Shown here: in pieces, positions 35,464-44,263 of the stretch | Layout: every line of letters starts with the position of its first letter | Position numbering within the stretch: position 1 is the first letter of the stretch | From: Nocardia anaemiae NBRC 100462 | GTDB taxonomy: Bacteria; Actinomycetota; Actinomycetes; Mycobacteriales; Mycobacteriaceae | Direction of reading: 5' to 3' | Length of the DNA stretch: 64,000 nucleotides | Assembly (NCBI RefSeq): GCF_001612725.1 | Contig: NZ_BDAZ01000003.1 | Span: forward strand, 124,001-188,000 | Made by a program: the position numbers and the translations under genes | The notes under the pieces: model-generated | Database searches by the model: none | Seen by the model: only the letters and a program-made list of their open reading frames with translations | What the model was told of the DNA's origin: nothing

Positions 35464-35481
35464 TAGTAAGGTTCCTGACTA
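35464..35481. promoter_or_regulatory. Imperfect palindrome, probable MarR operator
   Basis: TAGTaAGG-tt-CCTgACTA lies between the DoxX-like gene and the MarR gene, 21 bases before the MarR start. The half-site CCTGACTAA recurs at 35514-35522, inside the first codons of marR, 40 bases downstream. Confidence 0.6.
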
Positions 35482-35502
35482 AAGGTACGAAGGAGACGCG
35501 TA

Positions 35503-35976
35503 ATGGTCAAGAGCCTGACTAATCCATTGGCCGATCGGCCGCCGCCGCTCGGGAATCTGCTCGGTGCAGCGGCGCGAACGCTTGCTGCCGAACTGGATGC
35601 CGGTCTGGCGGCGGCCGGATTCGCCGATCTGCGGGCCGCGCATGCGCCGGTATTCCAGGTCATCGATCCCGAAGGCACGCGCTTGATCGATCTCGCCGGG
35701 CGCGCGGGCATGACCAAACAGGCGATGGGTGAACTCGTGCGGCATCTGGATGCGCGCGGCTATGTCGAGGTGACGCCCGATCCGAGCGATCGGCGGGCGC
35801 GGCTGGTTCGCCTCACCCCGCTGGGCTGGTCCGTGGTCGAGGCGGGACTGGATGTGGTCGAGCGATTCGATGCGCATCTGAACGCGATCATCGGTGCGGC
35901 CGAGGTGGATCGGCTGCGCGCGGTGCTGCTGAAGATCATCGGCGGCGCCGGGTTGACCTTCAACGCGGCCGACTGA
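35503..35976 (+). CDS. MarR-family transcriptional regulator
   Basis: 157 residues. The winged helix-turn-helix covers 'RLIDLAGRAGMTKQAMGELVRHLDARGYVEVTPDPSDRRARLVRLT' (about 55-100); the DxRxR wing motif is intact (DPSDRRARLV). ATG 35503 follows AAGGAG at 8 bases. Divergent from a DoxX-like membrane protein with a palindrome between; likely a repressor that senses a small phenolic or oxidising compound, as in other MarR-DoxX pairs, but the ligand is unknown. Convergent with the EamA transporter gene. Confidence 0.85.
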   Translation: MVKSLTNPLADRPPPLGNLLGAAARTLAAELDAGLAAAGFADLRAAHAPVFQVIDPEGTRLIDLAGRAGMTKQAMGELVRHLDARGYVEVTPDPSDRRARLVRLTPLGWSVVEAGLDVVERFDAHLNAIIGAAEVDRLRAVLLKIIGGAGLTFNAAD

Positions 35977-35982
35977 GGGCGC

Positions 35983-36912
35983 TCAGGACTGGGTGACCGG
36001 CGTCGCCGCCGGTTCCTCGGCGGCGCGGGCGCGGGCCGTGCCCAGGATCGAGCCGAGAATGACCAGCGGGAAGCCGATGCCCATGCCGATGGTCAGCGGC
36101 TCGTCCAGCAGGGTCACGCCGAGCAGGATGGCCACCGCCGGATTGATGTAGGTGATGACCGTGGCACGGGCAGGGCCGACCTCGCCGATGAGCGCGAAGA
36201 AGACCAGAAATGCTGCGGCCGTGCAGATTACGGCCAGTCCGAGCACCGACCACGACGCGTCGGCGGTGAAATGCGTCGGCCGGCGCAGTGCGGCGAACGG
36301 TGTGTAGATCACCGCGGCGAGAATCAGTGATCCGGTGACCACACCGAGCGGCGGCAGATCGGCCAGTGCGCGATTGATGATGATCGGGCCGACGGCGTAA
36401 CCGATGCTGGTCAGCCCGATAGCGCCGATGGCGGCGGGCTGGGTGAGGTCGATATCGAAGCCGACCAGGGCAGCCACACCCGCGAATCCGATGATCAGAC
36501 CGATGGTGCGGCGGGCGTCGAAGCGATCGTGAGCGAAGGAGTACTTGGGCCACACCTTCGCGCCGAGGCCCTGAATGGACTTGGACAGAATCACCACGCC
36601 GACCAGCGGAACCGCGGCGATCAGCAGCCCAACGGTCGAGCTGTTCAATGTGGTCTCCGCATACCCGATGAGAAACCACGGTCCGGTGATCTCGACCAAG
36701 GTGTACAGCAGCAGCGGACGCCAACGCCGGAACACCGGCGCGAGGGCTTTGGTGTAGAGCGCGATCGGCAGCAGGATCAGCGCGCCGAGCAAGGTCCGGC
36801 CGAATGCCACCACGATCGGGTCGAAATCTTCGACCGCTATCCGGATCATCGCGTAGGGCACACCCCAGATGACGCCCATCGCCAAGAACAGCACCCACCC
36901 GCGCTGCGTCAT
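35983..36912 (-). CDS. EamA/DMT-family transporter
   Basis: 309-residue inner-membrane protein with ten predicted helices in two EamA repeats (about 5-140 and 150-290). Characteristic start WVLFLAMGVIWGVPYAMIRIAV and the conserved second-half end 'YINPAVAILLGVTLLDEPLTIGMGIGFPLVILG'. The substrate of such exporters cannot be read from sequence. ATG 36912 is 69 bases from a DoxX-like fragment on the other strand. The C-terminal tail is Ala/Glu-rich. Confidence 0.85.
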   Translation of the reverse strand: MTQRGWVLFLAMGVIWGVPYAMIRIAVEDFDPIVVAFGRTLLGALILLPIALYTKALAPVFRRWRPLLLYTLVEITGPWFLIGYAETTLNSSTVGLLIAAVPLVGVVILSKSIQGLGAKVWPKYSFAHDRFDARRTIGLIIGFAGVAALVGFDIDLTQPAAIGAIGLTSIGYAVGPIIINRALADLPPLGVVTGSLILAAVIYTPFAALRRPTHFTADASWSVLGLAVICTAAAFLVFFALIGEVGPARATVITYINPAVAILLGVTLLDEPLTIGMGIGFPLVILGSILGTARARAAEEPAATPVTQS

Positions 36913-36980
36913 CGCTTCACCATCTCACCGTGCTCATTTCCGATCGAATCGGAGCTTATACGAATACATCCCATCACGGG

Positions 36981-37214
36981 ATGGCTGAAGGCGCGATGAA
37001 TTCGGTGATCGGGATCGGCCTGCTCATCCCGCGTCTCTCGGGACTGGCCGCTATCGGCCTGAGCCTCACCATGATCGGTGCGGCCTACACCAATGCCTTC
37101 GTCGTGGACGGCTATCGGCCGGTCTACACCCCGCTGATCCTGCTGGTGCTGTTCGTTTTCATCGCCTGGGGTCGGTGGTATGAGACCGAGCGGATCTTCG
37201 GTCGAGGCGTCTAG
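36981..37214 (+). pseudogene. DoxX-family C-terminal fragment, probably truncated
   Basis: About 77 residues starting MAEGAMNSVIGIGLLIPRL. The sequence matches the last two or three helices of DoxX proteins (IGIGLLIPRLSGLAAIGLSL, then 'YTPLILLVLFVFIAWGRW'), but the N-terminal helix and the first conserved motif are missing. Only 68 bases separate it from the divergent transporter gene, too little for the lost part. The reading frame is intact, so a short functional protein is possible. An inverted repeat CATCCC-atcac-GGGATG (36967-36983) overlaps the start. Confidence 0.55.
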
Positions 37215-37284
37215 ACGTCTCGACCGCCGCAACCGTGGCCGACATGCGCAGTGTTTGCGATGCCGCTGTCCGACAAGGGATGTC

Positions 37285-37325
37285 GGCGCAGGTCCGCGAC
37301 AGCGTCAGCCGTGCGGACCTGCGCC
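37285..37325 (-). terminator. Strong hairpin terminator after the cutinase gene
   Basis: GGCGCAGGTCCGC (37285-37297) pairs perfectly with GCGGACCTGCGCC (37313-37325) around a 15-base loop, 13 bases after the cutinase stop codon. Confidence 0.8.
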
Positions 37326-37337
37326 GATCGTGCCGAG

Positions 37338-38993
37338 TCAGGGCTGAGTCGACTTGGTGGTGGTCGGTGTCGCGGATTGCGTTGTCGAGGTGGTCGATTC
37401 GGTGGTGGTCGGCTTCGGCGGCTCAGTGGTCGTGGTTATCGAAGTCGGCGGTGTCGTGACCGCCGGTGTGCTCGTCAGCGGCGCGGTGGTCGTCGGCGGC
37501 GCACTGGTTGTCGGCTGGCTGCTGACTTCCGTCTTCGCCGGGGCGGCCGTGGTCGTTGGCGACGTCGTCGTGGTCTTGCTCGGTTCGGGCGCCTTGGTCG
37601 TCGAGGTCGCTGCCTGGTAGGCGGCGGCGAGATCGGCCGACTCCGGCTTGGCGGTCGTATCGACCGGCTGACCCGCCTGTGCCTGTTTCGCCAGATGGGT
37701 GAGCCAGGCGGCCGCGTATTCGGCGGAGGTCAGCGGCTTACCGTTGTTCGGGTCGGCGTCGCGCCAGTAGTCGAAGTGGTGACCGCTCGCGTTGGGGCCC
37801 AGCGTCTGCTGGTAGGGGTCGCTCATGATCACCGGAATGGTGTTCTGGTTCGTCACGATGAGACCGATGATCTCGTTGAACACCTTCTGCGGCAGGTATG
37901 CCAGCGGCGACATCTGGTTGGTCGAGATCGACTCGGCGTTGGCCGGCGTCTTCGGCGTCTGACCGGGCTTGTATTCCGGATCCGAAACCCTCAGCAGCAC
38001 TTGCAGGAAGGTCTCATCGCTCTGCATCCAGTTCGGCTGCGACTGGATATCCGCGAATGCCGCCAATGCGATTCGGCCGAGGACAACGGCGACGTCCTGT
38101 CCGGTCGCCGGGGTGAGTCCGTCGCGTTCGAGCGCGTCGACATTCAACTGTCGACCCACATTCACCGCCAACTGCAGCAGTGAGATGTTCTGCGGCGCCG
38201 AACACGTGAGGTCGCCGTCGGAGCAGAACGACGCGATCTTGCCGTTCAGCGCACCGAAGTCGCCGCTGGTGCCGGGCAGTGCGCCCTGGCCGGACGCGGT
38301 TTTCGTGCCGTTCTGATACTTCTGGTCGAAGCCGTCGGGATTGCTGTACGGATCCTTCGCACCAGGGAACGGACCGTCGCCCGCCGAACGTCCGGCGTCG
38401 GCGAGGATGACGACACCGACCACATCGGCCGGATCGACGATGCCGTAGCCGCCGTCCTGATCGGCGCTCTGATGTCCGATCGTCATGGCGACGCGGCGCA
38501 CCACATCGGCGCCCTCGCTGTAGCCCACGATCGAGAACTTGGTGTCCGGACAGGCCTGCGCGATTTCCCGCATCACCTGTTCGGTATTCGCGGCACCCGC
38601 GTTGACCGCATCCTCGTAGCTGTCCATATTCGCCGGATAGGCGATGTAGACCGCGGCATACGAGCCGGGGTCGACGTCGTCGGCCGGTGCGTTGACGACC
38701 GGATCGACCCATTCGCTGTGGTAGTCATCGGACAGCGCAGCGGGCAACGCTTCCCCATTGGCCCCGACCAGCAACTTCGTGGTGGCGGCATCCGGCGTAT
38801 CCCGACGACCGGCGACCGAAATGGTCACCATGTCATGGCACTCCGTAACCGATGCCCGCAGGCGGGTATCGACGGTTTGGTGCGTCGATGTCAGCGCCAC
38901 CGAAGCGGCGACGATCGCCACCACCCCCAGCGACGCGGGCGCCGCGATGGCCGAAGCCATTCGATGGCGCGCGAAGAACTCCCGAAGAGCCAT
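37338..38993 (-). CDS. Cutinase-family secreted or anchored serine hydrolase with Thr/Pro tail
   Basis: 551 residues. A single N-terminal hydrophobic helix (about 12-36) serves as signal or anchor. The hydrolase domain has nucleophile Ser159 in GYSEG, the Asp261 motif CSDGDLTC (257-264, likely disulfide) and His405/406 in GHHFDYW. The core cutinase fold is about 200 residues, so the extra region 270-400 is an added segment with Gln/Asn-rich helices. The last about 90 residues (463-551) are a Thr/Ser/Pro-rich wall-spanning or O-glycosylated stalk with no cell-wall sorting motif. ATG 38993 has GGGGAACGGGA upstream. Mycobacterial relatives act as lipases/thioesterases on envelope lipids; the substrate here is inferred only. 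Confidence 0.82.
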   Translation of the reverse strand: MALREFFARHRMASAIAAPASLGVVAIVAASVALTSTHQTVDTRLRASVTECHDMVTISVAGRRDTPDAATTKLLVGANGEALPAALSDDYHSEWVDPVVNAPADDVDPGSYAAVYIAYPANMDSYEDAVNAGAANTEQVMREIAQACPDTKFSIVGYSEGADVVRRVAMTIGHQSADQDGGYGIVDPADVVGVVILADAGRSAGDGPFPGAKDPYSNPDGFDQKYQNGTKTASGQGALPGTSGDFGALNGKIASFCSDGDLTCSAPQNISLLQLAVNVGRQLNVDALERDGLTPATGQDVAVVLGRIALAAFADIQSQPNWMQSDETFLQVLLRVSDPEYKPGQTPKTPANAESISTNQMSPLAYLPQKVFNEIIGLIVTNQNTIPVIMSDPYQQTLGPNASGHHFDYWRDADPNNGKPLTSAEYAAAWLTHLAKQAQAGQPVDTTAKPESADLAAAYQAATSTTKAPEPSKTTTTSPTTTAAPAKTEVSSQPTTSAPPTTTAPLTSTPAVTTPPTSITTTTEPPKPTTTESTTSTTQSATPTTTKSTQP

Positions 38994-39055
38994 GTCCCGT
39001 TCCCCAATCCAAAACCGACAAGTGGACGGACAGGCCCCCCGACAGGCCATGTGTC

Positions 39056-39426
39056 TTGAAGAACGTCGGCCGCGTCGGCCGAATCGTTACCGCGGCCGGG
39101 CTGGCCATTGCTGCCGGGCCGGGCTGGCTGATCGGCAGTGTCGGCGGCAGCTCGCAGGTCGGATTGCCCGCCCGATTGATGGAAACGGCGCCTGAGCAGG
39201 CGCGTTTACGACATCGGTGCCGTGCTGCGCGGTGAAATCCCGGCCGCGCTCGCTTTCTCGTTCGAATCCGAGTCGTACCCCGGCCCTGCTGGTCGTAGAG
39301 CCCGGAGACACTGCCTGCCTGCCGGGGCCGTGTGCCGCCGATTCGGCCGTCGTGGCCCGGACCGGGCACGACAGCACGGCATCTTGCCGGTTCGCTATAC
39401 CCTCGAGCGTTCCGCTCCGGCAATAG
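39056..39426 (+). pseudogene. Possible decayed secreted-protein gene
   Basis: Within the 401-base gap between cutinase and fusion genes. From TTG 39056 the frame reads LKNVGRVGRIVTAAGLAIAA, then a hydrophobic GPGWLIGSVGG, like a signal anchor. After about 45 residues the likely sequence continues in another frame (VYDIGAVLRGEIPAALAF) and then a third (PALLVVEPGDTACLPGPC, ending at TAG near 39426). That looks like a gene broken by frameshifts, but no family is recognised and there is no clear ribosome binding site. Plain non-coding DNA is the alternative. Confidence 0.25.
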
Positions 39427-41188
39427 CCTTCGCCAACGCATCGGGGTGGGTCAGTTGTGGATGGTGGGCAGCTCCATCGACGGTGCTGAATTCGGCTCGA
39501 GGCGAGAGTGATTCGAGCGCCGGAGTGAGCGGGTACTGGCTGCCGGTGATTACGTGGACCGATCCGGGATATTGCGCGAGCTTGGCAGCGAGCTCGCTGC
39601 GCCAGCGTTCGTCCGTCGTCGCGGCGAATAGTGTGGCGACGTTGGCCGAGACACTGGCGCGACGCAGATCCTGCACGCTCGATCGCAGCATCGCCGCGTG
39701 GTCGGGCGAGCCGGTGAGCTTGTCGGACAAGGCGTTCGGGCTCAGTCGAGGCAGATACCACCGGGTCAGCGGCGTGGCGCGCGCTGAAATCCCGGCGCTC
39801 GGCTGCAGAAAAAACGGCGCGACCAGCGTGATCGATCCGACCTTGTCCGGATGTGCGGCTGCGGCCTCGACCACTGCGGCAGCGCCGATGGAGTGACCGA
39901 CCAGGTGCGCGCCGGGTGTTCGTGCGAGCAGCGCCTCGAGCCATGCCTGCCAGTCACCTCGACCACCCGCGGACATTCCGAGGCCGGGCAGGTCAAGAAC
40001 CCGAGCATGGCCGACGGCCGCCGCGACCGGAGCCCAGGTATCGGCATTGACCGGCAGACCCGGCAGTATCACGGTTGGTGCGTCGGGCTCGCCGATCCGG
40101 AACGTTCGGACACCGGCGTAGTCATCGAAAGTCCTTGCGGCACTGTCCAATGGCGCAGTGCCGAACCGGTGCGCGGCGAGATGGTCGGCCCATCGCAGGA
40201 TCGTGCGCGTGGTGTCGGGCAGGTCGAGGCCATGCCTGCGGGCGAGTTCCTGTGCGGAGTCGGTGGGATAGCGGTCGCTGGACAGGAAGGTCAGGGTCTC
40301 GGGGTCGGCCTTCGTCAACCATTGCGGTAGCCGCTTTACCAGGGCGACCGGGATGCGCAGGCGCGGTACCGGCACTCGATAGTGTCGACCGACCTGCGAC
40401 AGCAGAGTCGGCAGTGCGGGTGTGTCGTCGTCGAGTACCCAGTACGACGTACCGGCAGTGCCGGGGTCGGTTGGCAGCAGGGTCATCAAGCGGGTCAGAT
40501 AGTCGACCGGGATCACCGGCACGAAGGTGCGGGAGTCGCCCGGCAGTGCCGCGACAGTGCCTTGCCAGAGCTCTTTCAAGCTCGCCGCGAGGCCGAGGTA
40601 CTGATCGGATTCGCCGGTGCTACTCGGCCCGATGACGGTGGGCGGGTTGACGATCGACCACGGCACGCCGAGTTCATCGGCGACGGCCTGGAATACCGCA
40701 TCGCCCTCCACCTTCGACGCCTCATAAGCGCCCAGACGGCGATGGGTTCGTCCCACCCGCTCCGCGCTCCACGGAACGGAGCTCGGGTCCTGACCGCCGA
40801 CCCGGTAGCCGGAGACGTAGACAAGCCGAGTCAGCTGCGGCAACCGCGCGGCGAAGGCCACCACCGAGCGGACGCTGTCGACATTGCCGTGCCGCGCCTC
40901 ATGCTTCGTCATGCCGAATCGGTAAGCGCCAGCACAGTTGTAGACCTCGGTGACATCCGCCCACACCGAATCCTCGCACCGGGCAAGGGGATCGGCGTCG
41001 AAATCGACGATCAACTCGGACGGAGCCGTCCGGCACCCACGATCGGCCAACCATGCGGCCAGCCGCGTGAACGATTCGCGGCCGCGGACCGCGGCGGTGA
41101 CGCGGACTCCGGCCTGGTCCAAGGCGAGGATCAGATTGCGGCCGATAAAGCCGGTCGCTCCGAATACGAGCGCATGCCGCGCGGTCAT
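39395..41188 (-). CDS. Fusion: extended SDR/NAD-epimerase domain plus alpha/beta hydrolase
   Basis: 597-residue two-domain protein. Residues 1-345 are an atypical extended SDR (male-sterility/thioester-reductase-like): Rossmann GATGFIGRN (10-18), VYNCAG, YVSGYRVGG and Tyr155/Lys159 in YEASK. Residues about 350-597 are an alpha/beta hydrolase: 'PTVILPGLPVNADTW', nucleophile Ser433 in GHSIGA and His575/576 in AAHHPQL. The canonical Asp position after strand 7 reads GSQYPLTP, so the acid may lie elsewhere. The ATG shares one base with the TetR stop (TGATG), so the gene is coupled to its regulator. This suits sequential reduction and hydrolysis of a lipid or lactone; substrate unknown. Confidence 0.8.
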   Translation of the reverse strand: MTARHALVFGATGFIGRNLILALDQAGVRVTAAVRGRESFTRLAAWLADRGCRTAPSELIVDFDADPLARCEDSVWADVTEVYNCAGAYRFGMTKHEARHGNVDSVRSVVAFAARLPQLTRLVYVSGYRVGGQDPSSVPWSAERVGRTHRRLGAYEASKVEGDAVFQAVADELGVPWSIVNPPTVIGPSSTGESDQYLGLAASLKELWQGTVAALPGDSRTFVPVIPVDYLTRLMTLLPTDPGTAGTSYWVLDDDTPALPTLLSQVGRHYRVPVPRLRIPVALVKRLPQWLTKADPETLTFLSSDRYPTDSAQELARRHGLDLPDTTRTILRWADHLAAHRFGTAPLDSAARTFDDYAGVRTFRIGEPDAPTVILPGLPVNADTWAPVAAAVGHARVLDLPGLGMSAGGRGDWQAWLEALLARTPGAHLVGHSIGAAAVVEAAAAHPDKVGSITLVAPFFLQPSAGISARATPLTRWYLPRLSPNALSDKLTGSPDHAAMLRSSVQDLRRASVSANVATLFAATTDERWRSELAAKLAQYPGSVHVITGSQYPLTPALESLSPRAEFSTVDGAAHHPQLTHPDALAKAIAGAERSRV

Positions 41189-41778
41189 CACGCCACCGTC
41201 CCGGGCTGATCCAGCAGGGCGGCCAGCATCTGTGCCGTGCTGTGCAACGGTTCCACATCGCGTTTTGCGCGCGCCACGATCACCGCACCCTCCACCGCAC
41301 TGACCGTCGCCGTCGCCAGCGTGCGCGCCGTCGCCTCCGAATGTCCTGCCGCGACCAGGTATTCACGCACCGGCGCGATCCACGATTCGAATGCCGCCGC
41401 ACACGCGCCGCGCAGTCTTTCGCTGTGCGCGCCCATCTCCAGCGTGACCACCGAAACCGGGCACCCGAGCTGAAAATCGCTGTCCGCGACCAACGCGGCC
41501 AGTACTTCCACAACCCGCCGAATCACCTCACCCGGTGACGCCCCGGCCCCCGCCGTCTCGTCCAGCAAGGTCTGAAACCGCTCGGCCGCCAACTCGATCG
41601 CCTTCTCCCCGAGCTGCTCCTTGCCCTCCGGAAAGTGGAAGTACAGCGAACCTTTCGGTGCCCCCGCGTGCTCCACAACCGTGTTCAACCCCGTACCGGC
41701 GTACCCCCGGGCCTGGATCAACTCCAGCATCGACTCCACCAACTGCCCACTCGTTTGAGCGCCCTTGGAAGTAACCAT
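41188..41778 (-). CDS. TetR-family regulator (LmrA/YxaF-like)
   Basis: 196 residues; helix-turn-helix 'YAGTGLNTVVEHAGAPKGSLYFHFPEGKEQL' (about 26-56). The APKGSLYFHFPxGKEQL stretch is typical of the LmrA/YxaF group, which often sense flavonoid-like or hydrophobic ligands. ATG 41778 lies 9 bases from a perfect palindrome that probably is its own operator. First gene of a two-gene operon with the reductase-hydrolase fusion, which it likely controls. Confidence 0.85.
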   Translation of the reverse strand: MVTSKGAQTSGQLVESMLELIQARGYAGTGLNTVVEHAGAPKGSLYFHFPEGKEQLGEKAIELAAERFQTLLDETAGAGASPGEVIRRVVEVLAALVADSDFQLGCPVSVVTLEMGAHSERLRGACAAAFESWIAPVREYLVAAGHSEATARTLATATVSAVEGAVIVARAKRDVEPLHSTAQMLAALLDQPGTVA

Positions 41779-41787
41779 GTCCTCATA

Positions 41788-41801
41788 ATAGACCGGTCTA
41801 T
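41788..41801. promoter_or_regulatory. Perfect palindrome, probable TetR operator
   Basis: ATAGACCGGTCTAT is a perfect 14-base palindrome, 10 bases upstream of the TetR start, in an AT-rich patch likely to include the -10 region. It matches the TAGACC/GGTCTA form typical of LmrA/YxaF-type repressors. Confidence 0.7.
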
Positions 41802-41879
41802 AGATTTTTCAACGGTGGACGAGACGCGCTCGCTGACCCTATGGTCGGCCGAGCTACCTCGCGCGTAGATGATTTCGGA

Positions 41880-43142
41880 TCACGCTCGCGCACTGTCGCT
41901 GGCGACAACCGGCTGTTCATTCGACGGGATCGGTTCTGGCGTGGCTTGCCGCGGCAGCAGGAAGGGCGTGGCCAGCAGGAGAACCCCGGCCAATGCGATG
42001 GCCGCGCGAGGGCTGGTGAGTTGTGCCAGCACACCCCACGTCACGGTGATCGCCGCGATGCTGATGCTGCTGGTGATCGACCACGCGGCCAGGACCCGGG
42101 CGTGGCGATCGGTATCGGTGTTGTTCAACCGATATGCGGCGAAGACGGAGTTGAAGATGCTGATGCAGATGATCAGCCCCAACTCGGTGACCATCACGAT
42201 CGCGAGCCCGGCCCAGCCTGGCCGAACGAACGCAAGTCCGATGGGCCAACATGCACGTAGCGTGCCGAAGACCCGCAGCACCGTCTGTTCGCCGCAGCGG
42301 GAAACGATGCGGCGGGCCAGTCGTGACCCGAGCAGGCCGCCGATACACGGAACCGCGAATGCCAGCCCGTACTGCCAGACCGGAAAATTCGAATCGGCGA
42401 GCATCAGCACCGACAACAGTGGCTCCGCGGCCATGATCAGGCCGTTGACCAGCATGGTGTTCACGAAGAACCGACACAGCGTGTGGTGGCTGAGGATGTA
42501 GCGCCACCCCTCGACGATGTCGCTCCAACGACGCGTCCGAGTCTTTCGCGGGAGCGGGGCCCGCTCGGGTTCCCTGATCGCGGTGATGCCGAGCGCCGAG
42601 AGCAGGTAGCTCACCGCATCGACGACAACAGTGGTCACCGGCCCCAACAGTCCGATGGCGGCGCCACCGACTGGCGGTCCGATGACCGTGGCCGACCAAG
42701 TGGTGGACTCGAAACGACTGGTGGCCACCAGCAGACCATCGGCGGGGACGATGGTCTTCAGGTAAGCGCCACTGGCGGCGGTGAACGCGATCTTCGCCGT
42801 GGCGGTGACGATGGCGACCATCGACAGCTGCGCGAAGGACAACCCACCCAGCCAGTAGGCGAGCGGTATGGATGCCAGCGCCGCGAAACGGATCAGGTCC
42901 GTGGCGATCATGACCGGCCGCTTGGCGCGAAATTCCATCCACGGCCCGAGCGGAATCGCGAGTACCGCGCCGATCGCGAGCCCAGCTGCCGACAGGGCCG
43001 CCACTTGCGCGGAACCAGCGTGCAGAACGGTGATGGCGACAACCGAGAAGGCGCCGAATCCGAGCCCGGTCCCGTAGGCGCTGACCGCGTAGGCGGCCCA
43101 CAACCACCCGAATGTCCGACCCAGGCTCGTCCTCCGCCACAT
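41880..43142 (-). CDS. Major facilitator superfamily transporter
   Basis: 420-residue membrane protein with about twelve hydrophobic helices, in the MFS_3 (enterobactin-exporter/macrolide-efflux-like) group. 'IPLGPWMEFRAKRPVMIATDLIRF' is the conserved loop 2-3 motif of this group, and 'RFESTTWSATVIGPPVGGAAIGL' is helix 5. Probable small-molecule exporter; substrate unknown. ATG 43142 follows GAGGGAG. Divergent from a LysR regulator with an inverted repeat between, which suggests that LysR controls it. Confidence 0.84.
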   Translation of the reverse strand: MWRRTSLGRTFGWLWAAYAVSAYGTGLGFGAFSVVAITVLHAGSAQVAALSAAGLAIGAVLAIPLGPWMEFRAKRPVMIATDLIRFAALASIPLAYWLGGLSFAQLSMVAIVTATAKIAFTAASGAYLKTIVPADGLLVATSRFESTTWSATVIGPPVGGAAIGLLGPVTTVVVDAVSYLLSALGITAIREPERAPLPRKTRTRRWSDIVEGWRYILSHHTLCRFFVNTMLVNGLIMAAEPLLSVLMLADSNFPVWQYGLAFAVPCIGGLLGSRLARRIVSRCGEQTVLRVFGTLRACWPIGLAFVRPGWAGLAIVMVTELGLIICISIFNSVFAAYRLNNTDTDRHARVLAAWSITSSISIAAITVTWGVLAQLTSPRAAIALAGVLLLATPFLLPRQATPEPIPSNEQPVVASDSARA

Positions 43143-43252
43143 ATCAGCTCCCTCTGTTGTGGGGGAGATTGAACCCGGTCGATGGATGCTGGCACCAACA
43201 ACGAATCGAGCGGAGTGTCACAACTTTTCGTTGTGGGAGTACGTTTTCGCTC
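43143..43252. promoter_or_regulatory. LysR/MFS divergent promoter with inverted repeat
   Basis: 110 bases. Inverted repeat CACAAC (43219-43224), ttttc, GTTGTG (43230-43235), with GTTGTGGG found again near 43155-43163 on the transporter side. TACGTT (43240-43245) stands 7 bases before the LysR GTG as a -10 element of a likely leaderless message. The repeats are good LysR binding candidates. Confidence 0.6.
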
Positions 43253-44200
43253 GTGGATCTCGATGCGGTTCGTACTTTCGTCGGGGTCGCCGAAACCGGC
43301 CAATTCCAAGCCGCCGCCGACGATCTGCGAATCACCCAGCAGGCCGCGTCGAAACGAGTAGCCACGCTCGAGCGAGAACTCGGAGTTCAGCTTTTCGCGC
43401 GGATCGCCAGGGGAGTGCGACTGACCGTCGACGGACAAGCATTCCTACCGCATGCTCGTGAACTCATCCGTGCCGCCGAACGTGCCACCGCGGCCGTGAC
43501 GCCAGGGCGCAGGGCCCTTCGGATCGACGTCGTGGCCCGCAGGATCGCGCCCTCCAACATTCTTCATGCCTTCTACCAGCAACATCCCGATATCGAGCTC
43601 GATGTCGTCACCCTGGTCAACGCTGACGCGGAGTCGGCGCTGGCGGAGGTAAGCGCGGGCACCATCGACGCCACCTTCAGATCCCTACGACACCTCGCGG
43701 TCCCCAGCGGACTGCGGTCATCGCGGGTCATCGACGACCGTCACGAACTGCTCGTCGGCCCACGGCATCCGCTGGCGAACGCCAAGACCGTGACACTGGC
43801 CGAACTCACCGATCACCCCATCTGGATGCCGGGCATGTCCGACGTTGAACCGATCGGCTACTACCAAGATATGGCGACCGCATTCGGACTCACCATCGAC
43901 ACGATCGGGCCGATGTTCGGCATCGAAGCGCTCCTCGCCGAACTCGCCGACTCCGCCCAACTGGCCACCTTCGTCGGTGAGGGCTCCCGCTACCTCTGGC
44001 CGGAAAGCTACGACCTGCGCCGAATCCCCATCATCGCCCCGACCCCGGTCTACCCACTCTCCATAATCTGGCGCGCAGACAACTCGCACCCCGTCCTCGC
44101 CAACTTCCTCGCCTACCTACACACCAGATACAAAACGACATCCAGCGCCGACGTATGGACACCGGACTGGGCGCGCTACCCGAAGAAGTCGCACAGGTGA
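43253..44200 (+). CDS. LysR-family transcriptional regulator
   Basis: 315 residues. The N-terminal helix-turn-helix is 'LDAVRTFVGVAETGQFQAAADDLRITQQAASKRVATLERELGVQLFAR' (2-50), standard for LysR. The co-inducer domain (about 90-300) is periplasmic-binding-like. GTG 43253 is favoured by the leaderless promoter just before it. Divergent from the MFS exporter, its probable target. Inducer unknown. Confidence 0.85.
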   Translation: MDLDAVRTFVGVAETGQFQAAADDLRITQQAASKRVATLERELGVQLFARIARGVRLTVDGQAFLPHARELIRAAERATAAVTPGRRALRIDVVARRIAPSNILHAFYQQHPDIELDVVTLVNADAESALAEVSAGTIDATFRSLRHLAVPSGLRSSRVIDDRHELLVGPRHPLANAKTVTLAELTDHPIWMPGMSDVEPIGYYQDMATAFGLTIDTIGPMFGIEALLAELADSAQLATFVGEGSRYLWPESYDLRRIPIIAPTPVYPLSIIWRADNSHPVLANFLAYLHTRYKTTSSADVWTPDWARYPKKSHR

Positions 44201-44263
44201 GCCGCGACGAGCTCTATTCCTCGGCGAGATAGTGGCCGCTGCAGGGGTCTCGATGGCGAGGCG

